Below are positions 38,301-44,245 of a stretch of 64,000 nt of DNA, piece by piece. The notes below the pieces were generated by a model that worked only from the letters and a program-made list of their open reading frames with translations, was not told where the DNA came from and did not search any database. Source of the stretch: Edolisoma coerulescens (lineage: Eukaryota; Chordata; Aves; Passeriformes; Campephagidae); contig VWZW01005507.1 in the NCBI GenBank assembly GCA_013397115.1, positions 403,660 to 467,659 of the forward strand, given 5' to 3'. Both the position numbers and the translations under genes were made by a program. Position 1 is the first letter of the stretch. The number at the start of each line of letters is the position of its first letter.

Positions 38301-41300
38301 GTCATAAAAGTGTGAGCCAGGCACATGATGCAGCGAGAGCTGCTCTCCGGAGTGCTTGTGTATCCCATTATTTCTATTTCAGGTCACTGCCACAGCTACT
38401 CAAGGACAGTACAAATCCCCAAGTTCCCAAGCAAAGGGAACAGGTTAACTCTTTTGCAGGGAGTCTTGTACCCTTCCCTGCCTTCTCCACCTTAGCTCTC
38501 CTGCAGCACAAAGATAACAGCTTCTTCAGTGATAGTCCACAGTATGAGGTCCTGGGCTTGACAAACCATTGGAAGGGGTTTTATTTTCTGTGGGTGGTAA
38601 AAGGGAATAGGGTGAATGCCACTTGTTTCCCAGGTTTTCTGGCAAACTCAGGGATTGTATACCTGGTACAAACCACAGGAGAGGTATGTGTCACTTGGAA
38701 TATGTGTATTACTGGATATCACATGCATAACTACAAACGTGGAAGTTCTATTTGGAATATTTTGTTTTCCTTCTATTTTTAAGTGTTATGAGCCATTTAT
38801 CACCTCTGCATCCCTTGTCAGTGGAGAGGCAATGGGCTGTGACCCCAGGATGATACCAGGAACGAGCACCACTGCCACTCTCCTACATTTCTCTTTGCCT
38901 TCAATTTAATGAGCTGTGCTCCCATCTCCAGACACTCCTCCAGAGCTGGGCTGCTGTCCTGTGCCAGGAGAATGCTGCAGCTCCAGCCCTGTCCCTCCAG
39001 CTGCAGCCAGAGGTGTGTCTTGGCAGAGTTTGCCGTTGTTATTCAAGAGGGGCTTTTACTTCTTCTTTGCAGATAAAATTGTCCGACTTTGGGTTCTGCG
39101 CCCAAGTGTCAAAGGAGGTCCCCAGGAGGAAGTCCCTGGTTGGGACACCCTATTGGATGGCACCGGAGGTGATATCCCGCCTGCCCTACGGCACCGAGGT
39201 GAGCACCGCGGGCACTGCCAGAGGGGATCTCCCAATTCCCCACGGCACTGAGGTGAGTGCAGCAGGCACTGCTGGAGGGGATATCCCAGGAGGGGATCTC
39301 CCAACTCCCTAAGGCACCAAGGTGAGCGCAGCGGGCGCTGCCAGAGGGGATGTCCCAACCCCGTGGAGCTCTGTCAGAGCTGTGCCGTTCAGAAGCACTT
39401 ACACAGCTATGCTAAATAGCAGCAATTTCGTTTGCCCCAGAGTGCTACATTGTGCCTGGTTTGAAAGTACTTGCCCAAGATGAAGTCATTAAATAACAGC
39501 TCCATTTAGCACTCTGAGCTGTGTAATGCCTTTACATATTTCGGCTTGGGGTGCTGTAGTAAAGGGAACTGGCCTCATTTGCACGTTGTGGAGACCCTTT
39601 GCTGCTCTTTAATATCAAGCCTGCGGGCTGGAGCTGCAGTCACAGGTGTGCACACCTGCACGTGCCAAACCTCACACGCCCCTCCTGCACAGCCCTGTCA
39701 CATCACTATTTGCACAGAGCCACTCTGCTTTCATCCAGCTAAAGCCTGCCATTCCCTTCCTCTGGAGGAGTGCCAGCGGAATCACAGGTCCTGTAGGGTT
39801 CCAAACCCCGGGGCCAGCTGGGTGGGTTGCATTGCCACCCTCTGTGGTAGGATTGGTCTCCACAGGGGCTCATTCCTTGCCGTCATGGCTGTCATTGTTT
39901 GTGAGACAGGGGTAGGAAAAGCGCCTCTGTGGGAGCTGTTTCAAGCACTGCCACATGTTCTGAGAAAGGCAACGTGCACATTTTTACTGGAACCCTTCAG
40001 AGGAGCCCAGCAAGGTGTGGGCACCGGCAGCTCTGCAGTGCCATACCCCAGCCACGAGGCAGCTGTGAGTCAGGCACTGCTGCCCTGCCGGCCTGGGAAG
40101 AGCAATCCCCTGCTCGGCCGTGACAGTGACTCGCACCACCCCAGCGGGGACACGGCTGCCCCTGCTCCTCCGCGTGGGGACAGAGCTGTGCCTGGGAGTG
40201 CTGAGAGCAGCAGCTGCGGAGCTCGACCCTGCCAGGCAGGCAGAGCCAGGGACACGGATGTGTTTCCACACAGGTGCACATACACATGCCTATAGAGAGT
40301 GCAGATCTATAGAAATACAGCCATACACAGGGAAGGGGAGATGAGCTGAGCCAGGAGCTGCTCCAGCCTCACGCTGCTCTGGCACAGCACAGCAAGAGCA
40401 CCCTGCAGGCACTGCTCTGCACCCAGGATCTGTGCTGTTGTAGGAGACATTCCAGGGATAATAGCATCAACTATTATTAGCCCATTAATAGCTCTGGGAG
40501 GATTAGAAAGTGGCTGAACTTAGGGCTACATTAAGTTTCCCCACCAGAAGGGAAAGAAAAAAAAAAGAGGATTTAAGCTAAAGGATAGTGTTGGTAAAAG
40601 AGCAAAAGCAGAATGAACTGGCCCTGGCTGTATTTGGGCTGGCAAATGACAGGAATTACAGTCATCAGAGGATTGGGATTCTGGAGCAGCTCTGCAGCAG
40701 GCCAGAACTAAGGAAAAAAAAAATTTTTTTTTTTTTAGCTGGAGCTGAATCACTTTCCAAAGTTCTTACATAATGTGTTACCTGTGCTGGCTGTAAACAG
40801 GCCTGGGTGTAGTGAGTGCTTGCATTTGCCTTGGGGTCTTGAACGGAGTTGCTGTAGTCTTTAAACTTCAGGGGAATACAGTTTAAGTGGTTTCACAGCA
40901 GCTGAAGTGTACCCTGCTCTCCAGCAGCTGCAGAGCCAGCCTGGGGTTGGCGTTCAGTGTGTGCAAATCAGTGCAGCTGGAATGCAGGGCAGCAGGACAC
41001 AGCCTCTCCAAGGCACAGAGCTTCCAGTGGGCAGCACCTAAACCAGCTACAGAACCAGGTTTGTAAGTCCCTGCTAATCTCTTTTGTCAAGGCACTCACG
41101 GCTCTGAAGGAAAATCGTGGTTGGCTGGTTAAAAAAGAAAGGTGGATGGCGCTGGCTCTGCAGCCTGCTGGCTTAGGCTGGCGGCAGAGAGCAGCATGAG
41201 GCAGCTCCGGGGTTTGCACAGTCCCTTGTGCTGAGCCTGTCGGCCCCCCTGCACTGCCAGCAGTGCTCATGCGCCCTGTGTGTGTTCCAGGTGGACATCT

Positions 41301-42156
41301 GGTCCCTGGGCATCATGGTGATCGAGATGATCGATGGGGAACCCCCCTACTTCAACGAGCCACCGCTGCAGGCCATGCGCCGCATCCGGGACAACCTCCC
41401 GCCCCGCGTGAAGGACATGCACAAGGTCAGGCTTCCCACGGGGATCGGGGGTGTGCACACATCTGCATGCCCAAATGGTAACCTACATCTCTCGGGTCCC
41501 ACCTTGAGCAGTGGGTCCTACACAGGGCTCCTGTGGGGAGGAAGTGAGGCCAAAGCTGCCAGTCATGGCCTTGTTTGTGCCCAGCCCCGGCTTTGCTTTT
41601 GCAGCCAGTGATGGCAGAGGGAGCTGGGCACAGCCTCGAGCTCCCTGTGCTTCCCACCCTGCCTGAGGACTAGAGCAGGTCCGCTCATTGGCCTTGCTGC
41701 GGGTGGGTTGGTACATCCGTGCCCCGTGCCAAAGCCTTTGGGCACCTCCCAGTTTTGGTGGTGTTTCCATCAGACCTGAGCCCTCAGCCTGCCTTAATGC
41801 TCTTCTGCACCCCACTGATACCCAAATACTTAAAATATCAGCGGCACGTCAAAGACCCACAGCCCTGCAGCTCAGCACAGCTGTTGCCATAGGGAAGATC
41901 AGAGTGTCCCTTGTCTTCCCAAGAAAACAGCATGCACAGAGCCAGTGTAGGCTGGAACTGGGTGTTTTTGTCCACCCCTAACGCCAGTGTGGTGTTTCAG
42001 GTCTCCTCGGTCCTCCGGGGCTTCCTGGACTCGATGCTGGTGCGGGAGCCCTCGCAGAGAGCCACGGCACAGGAACTGCTGAGACACCCCTTCCTCAAAC
42101 TGGCTGGGCCCCCCTCCTGCATCGTGCCCCTCATGAGGCAGCACAGGCATCGCTGA
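5170..42156 (+). CDS. PAK5: PAK5 (PAK7) serine/threonine kinase, whole spliced coding span
   Basis: Eight exons (5170-5373, 25337-26134, 31726-32217, 34629-34762, 36464-36590, 39073-39198, 41291-41425, 42001-42156) join without frame breaks into 723 codons plus TGA; human PAK5 is 719 residues. Every intron has GT-AG ends. Order of parts: basic N terminus (KKKKR, 4-8), CRIB motif (11-26) for Cdc42/Rac binding, RPKP pseudosubstrate (49-52), Ser/Tyr/Pro-rich linker (about 69-450), kinase domain (about 455-705). Kinase landmarks are all intact: GEGSTG loop (460-465), VAVK lysine 482, HRD Asp 572, DFG Asp 590, activation-loop Ser 606, APE (615-617) and DIW (629-631). Group II PAKs phosphorylate Ser/Thr targets controlling cytoskeleton and survival; PAK5 is mostly neuronal and partly mitochondrial (family knowledge). 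The linker and C-terminal tail match PAK5 better than PAK4 or PAK6. Confidence 0.97.
10845..10911 (+). mobile_element. CR1 LINE 3' fragment
   Basis: The stretch has the typical CR1 3' end layout: a CCCTGCTCTGGGCAGGAGGG core, then GTCCCTTCCAGCC, then a TTCTGTGA tail. It is in plus orientation, badly truncated at 5' and contains no coding part. The call is by recalled similarity to avian CR1 consensus; exact ends are approximate. Confidence 0.65.
11485..11617 (+). mobile_element. CR1 LINE 3' fragment with ATTCC/ATTCT tail
   Basis: The sequence carries TTTGGACAATGCCCTCAATA, a GGTCAGGCAGTTGGACTGAG segment and GATTGTTGTAGCTCCCTTCC, all typical of CR1 3' UTRs. It ends in repeated ATTCC/ATTCT units, the 3' microsatellite on which CR1 reverse transcription primes. 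Plus orientation, 5' truncated, non-coding. This tail type is common in neoavian birds (inference). Confidence 0.8.
13722..13735 (+). promoter_or_regulatory. CTCF-like binding motif
   Basis: The sequence ACACTAGGTGGCAG matches the core vertebrate CTCF consensus CCASYAGRKGGCRS at 13 of 14 positions by eye, differing only at the first base. It lies in a modestly CpG-containing part of PAK5 intron 1. A single motif does not prove occupancy; no footprint data are available. Confidence 0.45.
14118..14160 (+). mobile_element. CR1 LINE 3' tail fragment
   Basis: The sequence AAGGTTCCTCCCAACCCAAA followed by CCATTCTGTGATTCTATAAT is the last part of an avian CR1 with its ATTCTRTG octamer tail. Plus orientation. 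Only the tail is recognisable; the upstream border is uncertain because older sequence has drifted. Confidence 0.8.
20401..20625 (-). mobile_element. CR1 LINE 3' fragment, reverse orientation
   Basis: The left edge reads TCACAGAATCACAGAATGG, the complement of the CR1 octamer tail, followed by TTTGGAAGGGACC, the complement of the GGTCCCTTCC block. Further right are complements of other CR1 3' parts (CTCTGGGCAGTGTGTTCCA, ACAGTAAATTCTTCCTCCTC). The element is therefore antisense to PAK5. It lacks coding sequence; the right border is approximate. Confidence 0.85.
21310..21600. promoter_or_regulatory. CpG-dense patch inside PAK5 intron 1
   Basis: In an otherwise CpG-poor, AT-leaning intron this ~300 bp stretch is rich in CG dinucleotides (for example GGAGCGGCGGCGGCGAGACG, and scattered ATCGAT, GCGTAA and GACGTC sites). 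Such islands in a large neural gene often mark an alternative promoter or an enhancer. No TATA box or convincing coding first exon is seen. The open frame at 21222-21569 has no recognisable domain. Confidence 0.35.
21887..21904. repeat. Short (TCC)n microsatellite
   Basis: Six uninterrupted TCC-type units lie between AT-rich stretches of PAK5 intron 1. Short and of no evident function. Confidence 0.8.
25337..26134 (+). CDS. PAK5: PAK5 coding exon 2 (linker region)
   Basis: This 798-nt exon encodes residues 69-334 and is in phase 0 at both ends. It begins TIVRGNKPRKDTSINGLLEE and ends LSETAAGIPK. It is rich in Ser, Tyr, Pro and charged residues, as expected for the disordered regulatory linker between CRIB and kinase domains in PAK5. 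The RSNSLRKESPP segment and the RQRSRSGSGLQEP segment look like basophilic or proline-directed phosphorylation sites and are shared with mammalian PAK5. The middle (about residues 150-260) diverges most from the human protein as I recall it. No membrane segment or fold is predicted by eye. Confidence 0.96.
26135..31725 (+). other. PAK5: PAK5 intron 2
   Basis: GT-AG intron of about 5.6 kb. Notable contents are two modestly CpG-rich stretches (about 28.96-29.11 and 30.06-30.37 kb), and a very long pyrimidine run ending in CAG at 30392-30427 next to conserved-looking AT-rich sequence (see findings). No recognisable repeat family or coding exon is seen. Confidence 0.85.
30392..30427 (+). repeat. 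Long pyrimidine tract ending in CAG
   Basis: An almost pure T tract with three C interruptions runs about 30 nt and ends TTTGCAG, an excellent polypyrimidine tract plus 3' splice-site AG on the PAK5 sense strand. It may be a chance T-run or a cryptic acceptor. A GT donor candidate lies 156 nt downstream at 30583. Confidence 0.5.
31726..32217 (+). CDS. PAK5: PAK5 coding exon 3 (linker end, kinase N lobe)
   Basis: This 492-nt exon encodes residues 335-498, phase 0 at both ends. The first part (VDYDRAQLVVSPPLSGSDTY and a Ser/Tyr/Pro-rich stretch) finishes the linker. The kinase domain opens near 455 with the GEGSTG nucleotide loop (460-465) and the VAVK motif, whose Lys 482 binds ATP phosphates. 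The run [20 protein letters not shown] just before the kinase is nearly identical to mammalian PAK5. The exon is markedly GC-rich at third codon positions. Confidence 0.97.
32218..34628 (+). other. PAK5: PAK5 intron 3
   Basis: GT-AG intron of 2.4 kb. It contains a probable solitary LTR at about 33.54-34.15 kb, described separately, and A-rich runs near 34.29-34.35 kb. No coding exon is seen. Confidence 0.85.
33540..34150 (+). mobile_element. Probable solitary LTR of an endogenous retrovirus (old copy)
   Basis: A GC-rich left half with CCCAGG-type repeats leads into GGGGGTATTTAGGCC (about 33770-33784), which resembles an LTR TATA region. It is followed by a T-rich right half with short tandem TTAAAATTGAA/TTAAAATCGAA units and a TTGATCTCTTGAGAATATCT-like end region, a layout recalled from passerine ERV LTRs. 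No internal retroviral genes, primer site or open frames flank it, so if real it is a solo LTR. Borders and a target-site duplication could not be fixed; another kind of unannotated repeat is possible. Confidence 0.35.
34629..34762 (+). CDS. PAK5: PAK5 coding exon 4 (kinase hinge)
   Basis: This 134-nt exon encodes residues 499-542 and the first two bases of Arg 543, so it leaves a phase-2 junction completed by G from exon 5. It covers helix C and the hinge: VVIMRDYHHENVVDMYNSYL, then LWVVMEFLEGG with Met 527 as gatekeeper. It is almost identical to mammalian PAK5. Confidence 0.97.
34763..36463 (+). other. PAK5: PAK5 intron 4
   Basis: GT-AG intron of 1.7 kb, mostly AT-rich, with no recognised exon, repeat family or RNA gene. 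Confidence 0.85.
36464..36590 (+). CDS. PAK5: PAK5 coding exon 5 (catalytic loop)
   Basis: This 127-nt exon finishes Arg 543 and encodes residues 544-585. It contains the catalytic loop HRDIKSDS; Asp 572 is the catalytic base. It ends at AGG before gtgagc, phase 0. With exon 4 it makes exactly 87 codons. Confidence 0.97.
36591..39072 (+). other. PAK5: PAK5 intron 5
   Basis: GT-AG intron of 2.5 kb. No coding exon or recognised repeat; the open frame at 38312-38782 has no domain resemblance and is taken as chance. Confidence 0.85.
39073..39198 (+). CDS. PAK5: PAK5 coding exon 6 (DFG, activation loop, APE)
   Basis: This 126-nt exon encodes residues 586-627, phase 0 at both ends. It holds DFG (590-592), the activation-loop RRKSLVGTPYW with Ser 606 as the predicted autophosphorylation site, and APE (615-617), and ends LPYGTE. 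The chosen end is the donor GAG|gtgagc at 39199, because it joins in frame to VDIWSLG exactly as in other PAKs. The exon's last ~33 nt and the first ~21 nt of intron are tandemly repeated downstream, giving rival donors at 39253 and 39322 (see repeat entry). Confidence 0.95.
39166..39351 (+). repeat. PAK5: Tandem duplication of the PAK5 exon 6/intron 6 junction (three donors)
   Basis: The exon end GAGGTGATATCCC...GGCACCGAG plus the intron start gtgagcaccgcgggcactgc is repeated about three times. GT donors fall at 39199, 39253 and 39322, that is 54 and 69 nt apart; the second interval carries an extra ~15-nt internal duplication (gggatatcccaggaggggat). Copy ends are GAG|gtgagc, GAG|gtgagt and AAG|gtgagc. 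Both intervals are multiples of three. The 54-nt segment is open in the PAK5 frame and would add VSTAGTARGDLPIPHGTE; the following 69 nt contain TAA at 39310-39312. A fourth partial copy begins gggatgtcccaacccc near 39347. Confidence 0.9.
39199..41290 (+). other. PAK5: PAK5 intron 6
   Basis: GT-AG intron of 2.1 kb, GC-rich in its middle. It starts within the donor-spanning tandem repeat and contains an A10T13 palindrome at 40714-40736. A 249-codon open frame (39546-40295) has Cys/Pro/Ser-rich composition without known domains, and is probably chance in GC-rich DNA. Confidence 0.8.
40714..40736. repeat. A10-T13 homopolymer palindrome
   Basis: Ten A are followed directly by thirteen T, a self-complementary stretch that may be a hotspot for length variation or replication slippage. 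No function is inferred. Confidence 0.85.
41291..41425 (+). CDS. PAK5: PAK5 coding exon 7 (kinase C lobe)
   Basis: This 135-nt exon encodes residues 628-672, phase 0 at both ends: VDIWSLGIMVIEMIDGEPPY through LPPRVKDMHK. Asp 629 is the conserved subdomain IX aspartate of helix F that anchors the catalytic loop. It is near-identical to mammalian PAK5, with changes such as DNL for DSL. Confidence 0.97.
41426..42000 (+). other. PAK5: PAK5 intron 7
   Basis: GT-AG intron of 575 nt starting gtcagg and ending gtgtttcag. No further features are seen. Confidence 0.9.
42001..42156 (+). CDS. PAK5: PAK5 last coding exon with TGA stop
   Basis: The exon encodes residues 673-723 and TGA at 42154-42156. 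It contains the C-lobe end VSSVLRGFLDSMLVREPSQR, the subdomain XI arginine (692) in QRATAQELL, HPFLKLAGPPSCIVPLMRQ and a final HRHR. Human PAK5 ends similarly, confirming the stop. Confidence 0.97.
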   Translation, partial: VSSVLRGFLDSMLVREPSQRATAQELLRHPFLKLAGPPSCIVPLMRQHRHR

Positions 42157-43133
42157 AGCTTTCTGGGAAGAGGTCAGTGCAGAGCCTGGCTCACGGCCCT
42201 GTGGGAATGCCAGCAGTTGTGTGGGATCCGCAGGCAGGGAGGAGGAAAACCTTGTGAAGGAAACCAGCCCTGCGGGAATAACGCGATGTACAAAGAACCC
42301 CAAAGCCCAGGCAGTGCCCTCTGTGCTCCCTGTGTGCCAGGGACAGGGAGCGATCCCGGCCACGCTCTGCCAGGCACCGGCGCTCCCAGCACTGCTGTCT
42401 GCTGGGCCAGCCGGGCAGAAGGCACCAAATGCCAACGTTGGAAAGGTAATTTAGCAGAGGAGAGCACAGCCAGAGCGAAACACCAGAACTTTACTGCAGG
42501 CTACGGCACTTCTGTTTCAGAAGAACACTTTTCTGACAAAATGAAGCACTTTTTATCTCGGTCAGAGCAGCGCAATGTATTTTGCAACAAGTTTGTAATT
42601 TTCTGTACAGTACGTTTTGATAACTTGGAGTACTTTGTCATGTAACTGTTGTGTTAGTCGAAGTAGTAAGTGTAACTTAGCGAGAATTTGAGAAGATGAA
42701 GTTTCCTACTTTTTTTAACCCTTTTGAAGACAGGGGAAAAAAAAAAAAAACCACAGCCACCTTTAGGAAGTTGTAAGGTTTTGCAGATTTCCCACGGGGT
42801 GAGGAGGGGGCTCATCCCTCCCTAACAGCAGCCGCAAGAGCCAAGGATAACCGATGCTGGTGGGAGCACCTGGCTTGGGGCACTGGGTGCCAGTGGCAGT
42901 CCCAGCTCTGCTGAGGCCCAGCTGTGGTCGGGAGCTCCCCTTTCCCCCTTTCCTGGGAGCCGACGCCCCGGCCCAGCCTTGGCCCCAGGGGCCTCCCAGG
43001 CCGGGCTGATCCCTCTTTTCTTATGCCACCACAGAAGCCTCCACTATTTCTGTCACGCTCTGGCAGTGGAGAGGGAGGGCAGGAGCTCCTCCTCCCACCC
43101 CAGAGGGATCCCCCAGAGCTCAAGCAGAGCTGT

Positions 43134-43156
43134 GGGATGGGATGGGAGGGGATGGG
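43134..43156 (+). repeat. PAK5: G-rich tract with five G3 runs in PAK5 3' UTR
   Basis: Runs of three or four G at 43134, 43139, 43144, 43148 and 43154 are separated by one or two bases (GGGAT-type units). The pattern meets the usual G-quadruplex rule of four G3 runs with short loops, on the PAK5 RNA strand. Confidence 0.8.
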
Positions 43157-43998
43157 ATGCGCTGCCAGGCATTTGCCACAGAGGAGAAGTCGTGCTGCTG
43201 TCTAGACCTTTCTGAATGTTGATGCAACAGTTGACTACTGCGGTACAATTTTGTGTTATTTGTTGGATGACTTTGCATGTTAACTGTAGGCCTAATAGAT
43301 TTGCCTTTAAAATTTTTAGAAGTGCTTCATAATTATTTCAATGAGTAATTAATTTAATTTATTAATGATTAGTTGTTTTTAATTCTGTATAATACAAAAG
43401 CCATGTTTTTCAAGTTTGTTTTTTTTCTTACTGACCTCATTTTATGGTATCTTTAAGAGCCACAAAGCCGACTTTGTGAAAACACAGTTTCTTTCTTACT
43501 GTGGAATTTCATAGTTAATAAATTAATTGTTATTTATTGTAGTAAACGATAACCAAACATCTAAACCTGGCAGGAGCTGTTGCTTAAAGATCTTCCTCGG
43601 GGAGAAAAGAGTTGCCAATAGTAAAGAAGCTCCTTTAGTTCTGCCCTTTAAAAACTTAATACTTGGAGGGAGAGAAGCAATTTAAAAAAAAAAAAGAGAA
43701 AAAAGGAGATGAAGATGATCTGGAACACGGAATAGATGTTCTTACATCTGTGTCTTATCCCCACTGCTCTCTCTCCCTAACCCTGTTTGCACATTTAAGA
43801 AGACACTGAAGAAAATGTGTGTGGCTCCCGCCGCCCCACAGCTCCCGGAGCCCACCCGGCCGGGAGCAGCACCCACAGCCTCCCAGGGCTCGCTTTTGTA
43901 GTCTTGACAACTCAGGAAACCAGGCTGCACCAGTCCAGGCAATGGCATACGGCACAACTTCATACTAGCCACAAAGTTACCTTTTTTAACCATCTTTG

Positions 43999-44030
43999 AA
44001 TAAAAAAAAGGGGTTGGTGGGGGTTTTTTC
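43999..44030 (+). terminator. PAK5: Candidate PAK5 polyadenylation signal with GU-rich element
   Basis: AATAAA at 43999-44004 is followed 6 nt later by GGGGTTGGTGGGGGTTTTTT, a strong downstream GU/U-rich element. The spacing is short for cleavage between the two, so an alternative is the pair of AATAAA signals at 44199 and 44211 with GTGTGGGTTTTTTTTT behind them. Confidence 0.45.
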
Positions 44031-44198
44031 TTCAATATTCAGCACATTTTAGGCTGTAATAGTGAAGAATTTTCTGCAATTTTCTTATCATTAGATACTT
44101 TAAACAGTGTTCATCGAGTTTACTGAGAGTTTTGTCAGTTTCAAAGGGGTTTTTTTGTGAACACCAGCTACTGGTGAGACAAATGCACATGCAAGTTA

Positions 44199-44245
44199 AA
44201 TAAATTAATTAATAAACACTTTCAGTTTCAGTGTGGGTTTTTTTT
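44199..44245 (+). terminator. PAK5: Candidate distal PAK5 polyadenylation region
   Basis: Two AATAAA hexamers (44199-44204, 44211-44216) lie 15-30 nt before a GT/T-rich stretch, the usual layout of a vertebrate cleavage site. It is chosen as the likely distal end of PAK5 transcripts. Confidence 0.5.

Larger units (their letters stand above)
42157..44240 (+). other. PAK5: PAK5 3' UTR (inferred extent)
   Basis: After the stop the sequence has UTR character: AT-rich, conserved-looking stretches (about 42.55-42.72 and 43.2-43.56 kb) alternating with GC-rich parts. Possible AATAAA signals occur at 43517-43522, 43999-44004 (followed by a strong GT-rich run GGGGTTGGTGGGGGTTTTTT), 44199-44204 and 44211-44216 (followed by GTGTGGGTTTTTTTTT). 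The last good signal implies an end near 44.24 kb, but alternative polyadenylation is likely. A G-rich run at 43134-43156 may fold as a G-quadruplex in the RNA. Confidence 0.6.

Noticed and set aside
39546..40295. 249-codon open frame in PAK5 intron 6
   Set aside because: Cys/Pro/Ser-rich chance translation of GC-rich DNA, with no recognisable domain and lying wholly inside an intron of a known gene.
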